Source: JANMCE01 sp031410595
GTDB taxonomy: Bacteria > Actinomycetota > Acidimicrobiia > Acidimicrobiales > Ilumatobacteraceae
Length of the DNA: 64,000 nucleotides
Assembly (NCBI GenBank): GCA_031410595.1
Contig: JANNZM010000025.1
Coordinates: 1-64,000 of the forward strand
Direction of reading: 5' to 3'
The position numbers and the translations under genes are program-made. Within the stretch, counting starts at the first letter, position 1, and every line of letters starts with the position of its first letter. Positions 7,916-17,377 of the stretch are shown piece after piece. Under the pieces are notes generated by a model. It was not told the DNA's origin and ran no database searches. It saw only the letters and a list, made by a program, of their open reading frames with translations.

Positions 7916-9304
7916 TTAGCGATAGTTGCCGGTGTGGCCGAGGGAGTAGCGGCCAGGCTGAGGAAAGACCGACAGGCCGTGCGGGCCGGCCGGAACCTTG
8001 ATGCGGTACTTCAAAACACCCGTTGTGGTGTCGAAGGCGTAGACTTCGGCGTCGTAGCGACCCGACAACCACAGGGTCTTGCCATCGGCTGACACACCGC
8101 CCATGTCGGGCGATCCGCCGTTGGGGATATCCCACGTCTTGATGACGGTGTCGGTCTTCCAGTCGACCACGCTGACGGAACCTTCACCGGGCCTTGAACG
8201 ACGGCCGGTCTCGCTGGCGGTGTGGCCGCGATTGGCGACGTAAAACACGCTGCCGTCGCGGCTGGGGTACAACCCGTGGGTGCCCTTGGCCGTGGTGATG
8301 TGTTTGACGATCTTCATCTTGTCGGCAACGTTCTTGCCGCCGTCCAGTACCCAGATACCACCGGACTGCATATCGGCCACATAGAACTTGGAGCCATCCG
8401 GCGTAATCCGAACATCTTGCGGCATGGCCGTGTTCGACAGGTGGATGGAGTCGACAACTTCCATGGTGGTGGTGTCGACTTTGAGCATGTCGCCGGCGAA
8501 CTCGCAGGTGGCCAAGAAGTACTTGCCGTCGGGCGACCAGTCGGCGTGGTTGACGCCACCGAAACTCATCGATTTCATCTGTGACTTGCAGAACGATTGG
8601 ATCGGGGTCGACTTGATCTTTTGCCAACTGGCCCGATCGTAGAAATCAATACGATCAACTCGCTCGGCCATCACGATGGCGCGGCTGCCGTCGGGCGTCC
8701 AATACAGGTTGTAGGGAGCGGGAACCGGGATGGTGTCGCCCGTCGGCTTGCCGGTCATGGGGTTTATTTCGAACAGAAAGTTGTTGCCACTCACGTTGGC
8801 GTAGAGCGACTTCATGTCGTACCCCGCCACCACGTGTTGCACCAGTTTGCCGCCGGTCTTGTAGCTGTCGACTACGGTGCCGGTCGCTTGATCGATGACG
8901 GTGATCGAGCCGTCCTCGGTAGACGGAACGTACACGTACTCTTTCGCTCCGGCCACGTTGGGCGAGAGCTTGCCAGCGGCCGCTTCGCTATATAGGTTGG
9001 TCGGATCGATCAAGGCAGGCATACCAGGAATGACCGGTACTGTCGGCAGCGTGCTGGCAGGCGCCGGGGTGGTTGGTGCAGCGGTGGTGGCCTCGGGAAG
9101 CGTCGTTGAGTCTGCGTTCGCGATGGATCCGGCGGCTGCTGTCGCCGCTTTCCCGGGGGTTTTAGCTGAAGCCCCCAACGAACTGGGCGGCGTCGCGGAG
9201 GCGGTAGGAGCACCGTTGGCCGCACACGACGCGGTCAGCATCGAGAAACCGACAAACAGTAAGGAGGCGCGACGAGATAGGGGCGTGTAATGCAGGAGAG
9301 GCAC
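7916..9304 (-). CDS. YncE/YVTN-type beta-propeller lipoprotein
   Basis: The 462-residue protein starts at GTG 9304 with a signal peptide ending in the lipobox LTASC (C27) and a long Ala/Ser/Thr/Pro linker. Repeats such as YVYVPSTEDGSITVIDQATGTVVDSYKTGG, GSRAIVMAERVDRIDFYD, GSKFYVADMQSGGIWVLD and KTLWLSGRYDAEVYAFDTTTG are blades of a seven-bladed YVTN/NHL-like propeller. It is probably an extracytoplasmic binding scaffold; no catalytic motif is visible. The reading frame extends further upstream, but that part would overlap the divergent PLP gene and lacks a signal peptide. Confidence 0.8.
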   Translation of the reverse strand: MPLLHYTPLSRRASLLFVGFSMLTASCAANGAPTASATPPSSLGASAKTPGKAATAAAGSIANADSTTLPEATTAAPTTPAPASTLPTVPVIPGMPALIDPTNLYSEAAAGKLSPNVAGAKEYVYVPSTEDGSITVIDQATGTVVDSYKTGGKLVQHVVAGYDMKSLYANVSGNNFLFEINPMTGKPTGDTIPVPAPYNLYWTPDGSRAIVMAERVDRIDFYDRASWQKIKSTPIQSFCKSQMKSMSFGGVNHADWSPDGKYFLATCEFAGDMLKVDTTTMEVVDSIHLSNTAMPQDVRITPDGSKFYVADMQSGGIWVLDGGKNVADKMKIVKHITTAKGTHGLYPSRDGSVFYVANRGHTASETGRRSRPGEGSVSVVDWKTDTVIKTWDIPNGGSPDMGGVSADGKTLWLSGRYDAEVYAFDTTTGVLKYRIKVPAGPHGLSVFPQPGRYSLGHTGNYR

Positions 9305-9383
9305 GACGCAACGATAGGCGACGGCAGGGGGGTTGGCTGCTTCACTGCGACGAGGATCACCAACTTTGACAGACTGTCCAACC

Positions 9384-10922
9384 ATGTCCGCAACCCCCGT
9401 CGCTTTATCTCCCGAAGTCCTGTCCGGCCAGCTTGGTCTGGCCCGAACGGTGGTGGATGAGGCAACACTGGCCCGCTCGGTTGCCCGCTTCCGCGAGCAG
9501 AACATCGTGCTGCCGACCTTTGGGCAACTGGCTGATCCATCCACCATCCCGGCCGCAGCGCGCGAGCGACTGGTGGGGGTTGGACGTGATGATCCGCACG
9601 CCGCGAACCTGTTCCGGGTCCACTGGTTCAACCCGCTCAATCGACGCAATAACGACGTGCTCGACGTGCCCGAACACGTGGTCTTGCCGCCGTCGCTCAC
9701 CGGCGTTGCGTCGCCCATCATCGTCGTGTTCGGTGAACCGTTCCCCATGATCAACGCGCACAAGGTGTTGGCCGCATTCAGTTGCCTGGCGCCGCGGGTC
9801 ATCTCAGGTCAGTTCGACCCCACCCGGCACCGCGCCATCTGGCCATCCACCGGCAACTACGCACGAGGTGGCATTGCGATCAGCCGCATCATGGGCTGCC
9901 GTGGCGTCGCCATCCTGCCCGCTGGTATGAGCCAGGAGCGCTTCGATTGGCTTGATCAGTGGTGCGCCAATCCGGCCGAAGATGTCATCAAGACACCCGG
10001 CAGCGAAAGCAACGTGAAGGAGATCTACGACGCCTGCAATGAACTGGCACTCGACCCGGGCAACTTCGTGCTCAACCAGTTCTGCGAATTCGGGAATCAC
10101 GTCGGCCACTACGAGGTCACTGGCCGTGCCCTTGGCCGTGCCTTCGAACACGTCGCCGCATCGCATCCGGGTCTGCGTTTGGCTGCGTTCACCTCGGCCA
10201 CAGGCTCGGCGGGCACCATCGCTGCGGGCGACCGGTTGAAGGAGGACTACGGCTCGCTCACGGTTGCCGTCGAGGCGCTCGAATGTCCCACCATGCTCGA
10301 GAACGGCTTTGGGGAACACAACATCCAAGGCATCGGCGACAAGCACATTCCCCTTATCCACAACGTGATGCAGTCCGACCTGGTGGCGGCCATCAGCGAT
10401 CGCGCTACCGACGAACTCGACGTGTTGTTCAATACCGACACCGGTCGCTCATATCTGCTTCGTCGGCGCGGGGTGCCCGAGGCGGTCATCGATGTGCTGC
10501 AACACTTCGGGTTCTCTGCCATCTGCAATGTTCTGGCGGCCATCAAAACTGCGAAGCTGCTCAACCTTGGCCCCGACGACGCCTTGATCACCGTGGCCAC
10601 CGACGGCGCTGATCTGTATCCGAGCGAACGGGCCAAGACTCTGGTGCGCCGCTTCGACGGCACGTTCGACACGGTGGAAGCAGCCGAGGTCTTCGGCGAA
10701 CATCTGGCCGATGTCACCACCGATGCCATTATCGACTGCACCGAGCGGGACAAGAATCGCATCTTCAACCTCGGCTACTACACCTGGGTCGAGCAGCAGC
10801 GCACGCCGTTCGACGTGTTCGAGGCCCGACGGCACCAGTCGTTCTGGCGTTCCGTTCGATCCTTCCTGCCCGAGTGGGACGCCATGATCGATGACTTCAA
10901 CGGGCGCGTCGCCTCCGCATGA
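9384..10922 (+). CDS. PLP-dependent enzyme, cysteine synthase-like fold
   Basis: The 512-residue product resembles fold-type II PLP proteins often annotated as a PLP-dependent beta-subunit-like protein in actinobacteria. Visible landmarks are NAHKVLAAFSC (candidate Schiff-base lysine), SGQFDPTRHRAIWPSTGNYARGG (asparagine loop near the cofactor) and FTSATGSAGTIAAGD (phosphate-binding glycine loop). The substrate is not known. The next gene, another fold-type II PLP enzyme, starts inside its stop codon (ATGA), implying stoichiometric co-expression. ATG 9384 is taken; an in-frame start at 9333 would run into the divergent promoter region. Confidence 0.75.
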   Translation: MSATPVALSPEVLSGQLGLARTVVDEATLARSVARFREQNIVLPTFGQLADPSTIPAAARERLVGVGRDDPHAANLFRVHWFNPLNRRNNDVLDVPEHVVLPPSLTGVASPIIVVFGEPFPMINAHKVLAAFSCLAPRVISGQFDPTRHRAIWPSTGNYARGGIAISRIMGCRGVAILPAGMSQERFDWLDQWCANPAEDVIKTPGSESNVKEIYDACNELALDPGNFVLNQFCEFGNHVGHYEVTGRALGRAFEHVAASHPGLRLAAFTSATGSAGTIAAGDRLKEDYGSLTVAVEALECPTMLENGFGEHNIQGIGDKHIPLIHNVMQSDLVAAISDRATDELDVLFNTDTGRSYLLRRRGVPEAVIDVLQHFGFSAICNVLAAIKTAKLLNLGPDDALITVATDGADLYPSERAKTLVRRFDGTFDTVEAAEVFGEHLADVTTDAIIDCTERDKNRIFNLGYYTWVEQQRTPFDVFEARRHQSFWRSVRSFLPEWDAMIDDFNGRVASA

Positions 10923-12193
10923 TCGTCGGCTCTCGCTGCGCGGCCTGCGGACATCTGGTTGATATCGCAACGCCGTGGGCATGGCGCTGCCCCAACAGTT
11001 CGCTGGCGGATCGTCACCACGTGTTACGACTTATGGGCGTCCATCGGCGTCCGTCGCTCGGTACGCATCCGCTGCTCGATGGCGGCGCCAACCTGGCGTG
11101 GCTTTCCTTTGCGAGCGCACACGGCATGACCAGTGCCGCGTGCGAGGCCTTGGCCGCCGACCTCGATGCCGCGGTGCGTTCGGTGGACGGCGTCGGTTTC
11201 CACGTCACGCCGTTTGGTCGAGCCGATGAGCTGTCCGATGCGATGGGGTTCGGTAAGGCCGGTGGCGTCTACGTGAAAGACGAAACCGGCAACGTCGCCG
11301 GCAGCCAAAAGGCGCGTCACCTCGTGTCGATTTTGTTGCACCTTCGGGTTGCCGAATTGCTCGGCATCGCTCCGGTTCGCGGGCGACCCGACCTTGCGAT
11401 CGCGTCGTGCGGCAACGCAGCCATCGCGGCTGCAACGCTGGCCGCAGCGGTCGAATGGCCTCTGCGGGTCTTCGTGCCACCGTCGGCCAAGCCGGCGGTC
11501 CTCACCACGTTGGAGTCACTGGGAGCAACCATTGCGCTCTGCCCCCGCAGTGACGAGGATCCGCCTGGTGATCCGTGCATCCTTCGGTTCCGTGAGGCCG
11601 TGGAAAGCGGGGCAATCCCGTTCAGCGTGCAGGGACCGGAGAATGCGCTGTGCCTCGATGTAGGGCGCAGCACGGCCTGGGAGATCGCCGCGCAGTCAGC
11701 TGCCGCGCCACTCGATCGCATCTTTGTGCAGGTAGGCGGGGGAGCCTTCGCTACCTGCGTCGGTGACGGCTTCCGGGGCGGGCCGACCCCGCATCTCACC
11801 GTGGTACAAACCGAGTCATGTGCGCCGTTCGATCGGGCATGGCGCAAGGCCCAGCAACTCGGCTTCGATGACATTGGTTTCGAGTGGGACGCATGTATGC
11901 AGCCGTGGCAATCAACTGAGCCGGGCGGTCCCCACAGCCTGGCGTCGGGCATCCTCGACGACGAAACTTACGACTGGATCGGCATCATCGAAAGCCTGGC
12001 CCGCAGCCACGGCGACTCGGCAGTGGTGTCCGAGGTACACGTCGCCGAGGCGAATCGTCTGGCTCTGGCCCACACATCGGTACGGGTCGACCCGACCGGA
12101 TCGGCTGGCCTGGCAGGACTTGTCGCTCGGCGCGGCGACATCGGCTCGAACGAACGGGTCGGCGTGATCCTGAGCGGCGTGATCCGTTGCTGA
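10919..12193 (+). CDS. Threonine synthase-like PLP enzyme
   Basis: The 424-residue protein opens with CAACG and a later WRCPN, a partial zinc-ribbon like those in some threonine synthases. It continues with VKDETGNVAGSQKARH, in which the lysine of GSQKAR is the probable PLP Schiff base. SCGNAAIAAATLAAA matches the xGNxxxA phosphate/carboxylate loop and QVGGGAFATCVGD the glycine loop. It overlaps the preceding PLP gene by 4 nt. Threonine-synthase-like chemistry (lyase or dehydratase) is likely, but a true ThrC role is doubtful because no homoserine pathway gene is adjacent. Confidence 0.75.
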   Translation: MIVGSRCAACGHLVDIATPWAWRCPNSSLADRHHVLRLMGVHRRPSLGTHPLLDGGANLAWLSFASAHGMTSAACEALAADLDAAVRSVDGVGFHVTPFGRADELSDAMGFGKAGGVYVKDETGNVAGSQKARHLVSILLHLRVAELLGIAPVRGRPDLAIASCGNAAIAAATLAAAVEWPLRVFVPPSAKPAVLTTLESLGATIALCPRSDEDPPGDPCILRFREAVESGAIPFSVQGPENALCLDVGRSTAWEIAAQSAAAPLDRIFVQVGGGAFATCVGDGFRGGPTPHLTVVQTESCAPFDRAWRKAQQLGFDDIGFEWDACMQPWQSTEPGGPHSLASGILDDETYDWIGIIESLARSHGDSAVVSEVHVAEANRLALAHTSVRVDPTGSAGLAGLVARRGDIGSNERVGVILSGVIRC

Positions 12194-12392
12194 GCGCACC
12201 GTCACCCACCAGACGCGTGATTTGAACGAATCTTGATTCAATCGACTCATTGAAGGTCCACTTGTCGCTCTGCAATCGTCGAGCTTGCCAAGTGGCGAGG
12301 GTCTGGGTCGGCGGTACGACTGGACCCATGCCCGCGGTGCCTCGGGAGTTCGGCGGTGTCAGGGGTGAGGTCGCCGGACTCCCGAGTACTAC

Positions 12393-12503
12393 GACATGCC
12401 TCGTTTGCTCGCTACCGCTCCCTGCTCTCAGACTCGCTTCGCTCGAACAATGCTCTGAGCGCGTTGCCGCGGTTTCTGGCGGAGCGAGCAAATGGGGCAT
12501 GTC
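12393..12503. repeat. Long imperfect inverted repeat in the clpP upstream region
   Basis: In the 328-base gap before clpP, GACATGCC-T-C-G-TTTGCTCGCT at 12393 onward is mirrored by the complement ending GGGGCATGTC at 12503, giving arms of about 20 bases with two mismatches around a loop of roughly 65 bases. The loop contains ACTCGCTTCGCTCG, a phrase that recurs in other intergenic gaps here. It ends 18 bases before the clpP ATG, so it may affect clpP expression. No coding sequence was seen in the rest of the gap. Confidence 0.55.
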
Positions 12504-12521
12504 AGCTATAACCTCTGCGCC

Positions 12522-13121
12522 ATGACTTATCCCACGTCGATCGACATCCGCTCCGAAGGCGGTAACGGCGAAGGCCGATCCGAAGTGTTCACCCGCCTGC
12601 TGAAGAGCCGCGTCATCATGCTCGGTACCGATGTCAACGACGACATTGCCAACGCCATTTGTGCGCAGCTGCTGTTCCTCGAGTCCGAAGATCCGTCCTC
12701 TGATATTTGGCTTTACATCAACTCTCCGGGCGGCTCCGTCACGGCCGGCATGGCAATCTACGACACCATGAATTTCGTGTCGTGCGACGTTGCCACTGTC
12801 GCGCTCGGCCTGGCCGCCAGCATGGGTCAGTTCCTGCTCGGTGCCGGTGCCCAAGGCAAGCGTTACGCCCTGCCGAACGCTCGCATCATGATGCACCAGC
12901 CGTCCGCCGGTCTGCGCGGTCAGGCCGCCGACATCGCCATTCAGGCCGAGCAGCTCACGTATATGAAACGCCAGCTGGCCGAGGAAATCGCCCGCCACAC
13001 CGGTCAGACCGTCGAGCAGATCACCATCGACTCCGACCGCGACCGCTGGTTCACCGCCGAAGGTGCCAAGGACTACGGTATCATCGACCGCGTCATCCGC
13101 CGCCGCGGGGAAATCGTGTAA
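12522..13121 (+). CDS. clpP: ATP-dependent Clp protease proteolytic subunit
   Basis: This 199-residue serine protease forms the double-heptamer chamber that degrades proteins fed by ClpX/ClpC. The catalytic triad is visible: S100 in GLAASMGQF, H125 in MMHQPS and D174 in SDRDRWF. INSPGGSVTAGMAIYDTM forms the oxyanion region. The ATG at 12522 gives the usual family length; an upstream in-frame ATG at 12492 falls in the inverted-repeat region. Actinobacteria normally carry two or more clpP genes in tandem with clpX nearby, whereas this copy stands alone, so other copies are expected elsewhere. Confidence 0.95.
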   Translation: MTYPTSIDIRSEGGNGEGRSEVFTRLLKSRVIMLGTDVNDDIANAICAQLLFLESEDPSSDIWLYINSPGGSVTAGMAIYDTMNFVSCDVATVALGLAASMGQFLLGAGAQGKRYALPNARIMMHQPSAGLRGQAADIAIQAEQLTYMKRQLAEEIARHTGQTVEQITIDSDRDRWFTAEGAKDYGIIDRVIRRRGEIV

Positions 13122-13222
13122 TCCTCGGCCTCACTCGCTTCGCTCCGTTCGGTCCGAATCTGTTCGACGGCCTCCGGCCGACTCAGCTGCTGATCGGCTC
13201 ACGACTTCGTCGAGTCACCGAT

Positions 13223-13253
13223 GTTGGAGGGGATAGCGGAGCGCCCCTCCAAA
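13223..13253. terminator. Hairpin between convergent clpP and lipoprotein genes
   Basis: TTGGAGGGG (13224-13232) pairs perfectly with CCCCTCCAA (13244-13252) around an 11-base loop. It sits between two genes that end towards each other, where a bidirectional terminator is expected. No long T-run follows on either strand, so termination efficiency is uncertain. Confidence 0.5.
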
Positions 13254-13286
13254 CCTCCCCACAACTTCAACAGCAACTTCAACGGC

Positions 13287-13751
13287 TTAGCCGGCGGTGG
13301 TTGTTGGCGCTGCTTCGGTGGCGAACGTTGTGGGTGGAGTGATGGGGATGGTGAAGTCGACGTTGCAGGTTTCTTTGGTGTACTTCTTGGTTGCGTCGAT
13401 TGATTTCACGGTTGCGTAGATCGTGTTGATGAGGTCGGGCTGCTTGGGCTTGGACACATCGCTGGCAGCAACCTTGGCAATGAGTTCGGTCACCGCGTGC
13501 CACTGGTCTCGGACCTCCTCCGGGGCCAGTTTGTCGACTGCCCGGTAGCGGGCGACCATTGCGGTGATGTCCTCGGGCGTCGTCATGGGGAGCTCAAGCA
13601 AGGTGTGATCCTTGCCGAGCTTTTCGCAGAACGCCGCCACCCCGCGCTGCGGGCCGCGGCTGCAACCCCCGCCGAGTACGAGCGCGCCAACAACGACAAG
13701 GCGGCCAAGGGGTTTCACCCAGCCAGTTTGGCAGGCCGACCCTGGAACCAT
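13287..13751 (-). CDS. Small lipoprotein of unknown function
   Basis: The 154-residue product has a hydrophobic signal segment (GRLVVVGALVLGGGC) ending in a lipobox-like cysteine. About 100 residues follow with two conserved-looking cysteines (AAFCEKLGK and KETCNVDF) that could form a disulfide, then a Thr/Pro/Ala tail. Start ATG 13751 is favoured by an AAGGGGGT site upstream; GTG 13718 would give a shorter, more classical signal peptide. The protein family is not recognised. It is divergent from comM. Confidence 0.6.
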   Translation of the reverse strand: MVPGSACQTGWVKPLGRLVVVGALVLGGGCSRGPQRGVAAFCEKLGKDHTLLELPMTTPEDITAMVARYRAVDKLAPEEVRDQWHAVTELIAKVAASDVSKPKQPDLINTIYATVKSIDATKKYTKETCNVDFTIPITPPTTFATEAAPTTTAG

Positions 13752-13842
13752 CGCGCACCCCCTTGCTACACTGATCTCAGTCACGTGCGGTGTGGCCTTG
13801 AGGCTTCGGTCTCCTCCCGTTTCATTTCTTTGGAGGAGCACC

Positions 13843-15354
13843 ATGTTTTCTGCCATTGCCTCGGCCAGTGTGCTCGGCGCAGAAGGTCAACCGGTCACCG
13901 TGGAAGTGCACGTCTCCAGCGGCCTGCCGGGCTTCACCATCGTTGGTCTTCCTGATGAATCGTGCCGAGAATCTCGCGACCGCGTTCGCGCTGCGTTCCT
14001 GTCCAGTTCGTTGCCATGGCCGGCGAAACGCATCACGGTCAACCTGGCGCCCACCACTCGCCGCAAAGGCGGGTCAGGGCTTGACCTTGCTATCGCTATC
14101 GGCATTTTGGTTGCATCTGAGGAGATACCGGCTCGCGCCGTGGCCGATATGGGCTTTCTCGGCGAACTGGGTCTCGACGGTTCGGTACGGCCGATTGCCG
14201 GTGTCGTTCCGTTGGTCGCTGCGCTTGAGGCTGCCGTGCCCATTGTGCCCTTCGGTTGTGAGTGGGAGGCCGCGGTCATCAACCCGAAGTTCAAATCGGT
14301 GGGTGACTTGGCCGAGTTGGCTGCGGCACTTCGTGGCCTGAAGCCGTGGCCAGACCCGCCGCCGCGCGTCCGCAAGCCGGTGCCGGAGGTGACCATCGAC
14401 ATGGCCGATCTGCGGGGCCAGTCGCAGGCGCGTCTCGCGGCCGAGGTCGCAGCGGCGGGGCATCACCACTTGATGTTGGTCGGCCCTCCCGGCGCAGGCA
14501 AGACCATGCTGGCCGAGCGGTTGCGAGGCCTGCTGCCGCACCTGACGTCCGAGCAGGGGCTTGAGACCACCAAGATTCATTCGGCTGCCGGTCTGCCTCT
14601 GCCGCAGGAAGGTCTCATCACTATCCCGCCCTTTCGGGCTCCGCATCAGACCTCGTCGATCGTGTCGGTGATAGGCGGCGGCACTGCATCGATGCGCCCG
14701 GGGGAGGTGTCGTTGGCGTCGGGCGGCGTGCTCTTTCTGGACGAGATGAGCGAGTTCCCGTCGGGCATACTCGACAGTCTGCGTCAGCCGCTTGAGGAGG
14801 GCGTTGTGCGGGTGTCACGGGCCCGCGGCACGGTGACGTTTCCTGCCCGGTTTCTGCTGGTGGGGGCAACCAACCCGTGCGGTTGCGGTGCAGGGGGAAC
14901 GCGGCGGGGTTGCGAGTGCAGTGACGCCATGCGGCTTCGCTACCTGCGGCGGCTGTCGGGCCCGCTGCTCGATCGCTTTGACCTTCGCATCGGCGTCGAA
15001 CGGGTGCAGGCCGATGACCTGCTCAGTGATCAGAAAGGTGAATCCACCGCAGTCATCGCCGACCGCGTGCACAAGGCGCGGCAACGCGCCATCGAGCGAG
15101 CCGGCGTCATAAACGCCGACCTACCCGGCTCACTTCTCGAAACGCATGCTCCACTTACGAAAGGTGCCAGCGCGTTGCTTCGGCACCGGCTCGACCAGGG
15201 CAACCTAACCGGCCGCGGGTTGCACCGGGTGAGGCGCGTCGCCCTCACGCTGGCCGATCTCAGGGGTGAGGACGGGCCTCTCAATGAGGAACAGATCGGA
15301 GCTGCACTCGGTATGCGCGGCGACCCCTTGGCGCGCCGAGAGGTTGCGGCATGA
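13843..15354 (+). CDS. comM: YifB/ComM Mg-chelatase-like AAA+ ATPase
   Basis: The 503-residue protein has an N-terminal ChlI-like domain with SSGLPGFTIVGLPDESCRES. The central AAA+ module has Walker A GPPGAGKT (214-221), VLFLDEMSEF as Walker B, and the C-terminal lid. ComM is a hexameric helicase that extends heteroduplex branches during natural transformation. A clear TTGGAGGAGC site precedes ATG 13843. It overlaps dprA by 4 nt (ATGA), forming a comM-dprA-xerC unit concerned with incoming DNA and recombination. Confidence 0.92.
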   Translation: MFSAIASASVLGAEGQPVTVEVHVSSGLPGFTIVGLPDESCRESRDRVRAAFLSSSLPWPAKRITVNLAPTTRRKGGSGLDLAIAIGILVASEEIPARAVADMGFLGELGLDGSVRPIAGVVPLVAALEAAVPIVPFGCEWEAAVINPKFKSVGDLAELAAALRGLKPWPDPPPRVRKPVPEVTIDMADLRGQSQARLAAEVAAAGHHHLMLVGPPGAGKTMLAERLRGLLPHLTSEQGLETTKIHSAAGLPLPQEGLITIPPFRAPHQTSSIVSVIGGGTASMRPGEVSLASGGVLFLDEMSEFPSGILDSLRQPLEEGVVRVSRARGTVTFPARFLLVGATNPCGCGAGGTRRGCECSDAMRLRYLRRLSGPLLDRFDLRIGVERVQADDLLSDQKGESTAVIADRVHKARQRAIERAGVINADLPGSLLETHAPLTKGASALLRHRLDQGNLTGRGLHRVRRVALTLADLRGEDGPLNEEQIGAALGMRGDPLARREVAA

Positions 15355-16484
15355 TCGCGCTCCCCGAACAGGCCTACGCCGCGTCGCTCGCATCGCTGGC
15401 CCACCTCACGCCACTGAGGCTTCGCGCGCTCCTGGCCCGTATGGCGCCCGCGGACGCGTGGGAGGCGGTGCGACAGGGAACGGCGTTTCTCGCCGGGCTG
15501 CCGACCTTCTCCAAGACCGACGATCCGATCGGAGCGCTTCGGGCTCAGGCCGCCAAGGTCCGGCCCGAAGCGGTCTGGGAGAGCTGTCAGCGAACGGGAA
15601 CGACGGTGACAGTGTTCGGCGCCAGCGAGTACCCGGTGGCCCTCGCCGATGACCCGTACGCCCCGGGGGTGCTGTTCTCTCGGGGTGATCTCGGTGTGAT
15701 CGATGGTCGACGGGTGGCCATCATCGGCACGCGACGGGCCACGGCCGGTGGTCGAGAGATGGCCGCCGACCTCGGAGCCGACCTCGCCCGACACGGGGTG
15801 CGGATTGTGTCGGGTCTTGCCTCCGGAATTGACGGCGCGGCGCACCGAGGCGCGTTGTCGGTCGGTGCCGGTCCACCCATCGGCGTGGTCGGTTCAGGGC
15901 TCGACGTTCCGTACCCGCGCGCTCACAAGGCACTCTGGGAAGAGGTGGTGGCCTCGGGCGTTCTGCTGGCCGAAGTGCCGCCGGGCTCGCTGCCCGAAGC
16001 ACACCGCTTCCCGCAGCGCAATCGCGTCATCGCTGCTCTTGCCGAGGTCGTGGTCGTGGTCGAATCGCATGAGCGGGGTGGATCCCTGCTGACGGCCGAG
16101 CAGGCCATGAACCGGGATCGAATCGTTATGGCCGTGCCGGGCTCGCCGCGCAATGATGCCGCAAAAGGCACCAACGAGCTGCTGCGCGACGGTTGTCTGC
16201 CGGTGCTCAACACCGATGATGTCCTGATGCAGTTGGGGCTCGGTCGCCTTCCGTTTGCAGCCGAACCCGATCACCGACCGGCGCCTCAGCAGCGTGATGT
16301 CGACATCCTCGACCTGATCATCGATCGACCTAGTTCGATCGATGAACTGGTGCGTCTCAGCGAGCGTGATGTTTGCGCGGTGGCGGGTTCGCTGGCCCGT
16401 CTCGAGATGCACGGATGGGTGGTGGAGACCGCAGGTTCGTTCGAACGGGTTCACTCTCCCGGGCGAGCAACGAGGGTACCGTGA
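15351..16484 (+). CDS. dprA: DNA-processing protein DprA
   Basis: The 377-residue protein carries the DprA Rossmann core: VAIIGTRRATAGGREMA, RIVSGLASGIDGAAHRGAL, GVVGSGLDVPYPRAH, FPQRNRVIAAL and the ESHERGGSLLTAEQA segment. A C-terminal winged helix (DILDLIIDRPSSIDELVRLS onward) follows. DprA loads RecA on single-stranded DNA during transformation. Start ATG 15351 overlaps the comM stop; xerC begins 4 bases after its own stop. Confidence 0.93.
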   Translation: MIALPEQAYAASLASLAHLTPLRLRALLARMAPADAWEAVRQGTAFLAGLPTFSKTDDPIGALRAQAAKVRPEAVWESCQRTGTTVTVFGASEYPVALADDPYAPGVLFSRGDLGVIDGRRVAIIGTRRATAGGREMAADLGADLARHGVRIVSGLASGIDGAAHRGALSVGAGPPIGVVGSGLDVPYPRAHKALWEEVVASGVLLAEVPPGSLPEAHRFPQRNRVIAALAEVVVVVESHERGGSLLTAEQAMNRDRIVMAVPGSPRNDAAKGTNELLRDGCLPVLNTDDVLMQLGLGRLPFAAEPDHRPAPQQRDVDILDLIIDRPSSIDELVRLSERDVCAVAGSLARLEMHGWVVETAGSFERVHSPGRATRVP

Positions 16485-16488
16485 GTCC

Positions 16489-17373
16489 ATGGCGTGGCAG
16501 CTCGACGATTTTGAGCGGTCCCTCACCGCATCATCACCCAATACGGTCGCGGCGTATCGCCGTGATCTCAATGGCTTCGTCGAATGGGCCGAGCGGGCTG
16601 GCTTCGATGGTCCCCAACGCGTCACACGACTCGACCTGCGCCGCTTCCTCGCCTACCTCACCACCCGCAAGTACGCCCGCACGTCTATTGCCCGCAAGGC
16701 GTCATCTCTTCGTCGTTACTTCGCCTGGTTGCGCCGCATCAACGTGCTTGCCACCGATCCGGCTGTCACCCTTACGGCGCTCGGGGGCGATGGTCGTCTG
16801 CCCGAGGTGCTCACCGCCACGCAGGTTGAACACCTGCTCGACGATGTGCCCGCCAAGCTCGACGCCCAGGCCGAACATCTGCGACTGCGTGACGACGCGG
16901 TGCTCGAAGTGCTCTACGGCTGCGGCCTCCGGGTGGGCGAACTGTGTGGCCTGGACATCGATCGAGTCGATCTGCGCTCCAACACGCTGGCGGTGTGGGG
17001 CAAGGGCTCCAAGCAACGACGAGTGCCACTCGGAGAGCCCGCAGCCGTTGCGCTGCAGGGCTGGCTGTCGCGCGGGCGCCACGTGCTGGCGCCCCTGGAA
17101 GGGCCCGATGTGGTCGCAGTGTTCTTCAATCAGCGGGGCAAGCGTCTCACCAGCCGCGATGTCCGGCGGATTCTTGACCAAAGATCGACAAACCCCACCC
17201 ATCCGCACGCACTTCGACACAGTTTCGCTACTCATCTTCTCGACGGCGGTGCCGATCTACGTATCGTGCAAGAACTGCTCGGTCACGCCGATGTCGCCAC
17301 CACGCAGATCTATACCCACGTCAGCAAGGAGCGGCTGCGCGCCGTCTACCACCAAACCCACCCCCGGGCGTGA
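16489..17373 (+). CDS. xerC: Tyrosine recombinase XerC
   Basis: The 294-residue protein has a SAM-like N-terminal domain (to about 100). Its catalytic domain shows the full pentad: R148 (GLRVGEL), K172 (GKGSKQRRVP), H240/R243 (HALRHSF), H266 (GHAD) and the nucleophile Y275 (TQIYTHV). Length and position next to dprA match the chromosomal Xer recombinase that resolves chromosome dimers, rather than a phage integrase. XerD is not in this window. Confidence 0.92.
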   Translation: MAWQLDDFERSLTASSPNTVAAYRRDLNGFVEWAERAGFDGPQRVTRLDLRRFLAYLTTRKYARTSIARKASSLRRYFAWLRRINVLATDPAVTLTALGGDGRLPEVLTATQVEHLLDDVPAKLDAQAEHLRLRDDAVLEVLYGCGLRVGELCGLDIDRVDLRSNTLAVWGKGSKQRRVPLGEPAAVALQGWLSRGRHVLAPLEGPDVVAVFFNQRGKRLTSRDVRRILDQRSTNPTHPHALRHSFATHLLDGGADLRIVQELLGHADVATTQIYTHVSKERLRAVYHQTHPRA

Positions 17374-17377
17374 TGAG

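Noticed and set aside
9366..9382. TTGACAG-A-CTGTCCAA near-palindrome before the PLP gene as an operator or -35 box
   Set aside because: It lies only a few bases from the ATG, leaving no room for a -10, and the arms are not perfect.
16489..17373. XerC as a phage or island integrase
   Set aside because: Its place between dprA and the sigma factor and its full Xer-type length match the chromosomal housekeeping recombinase.
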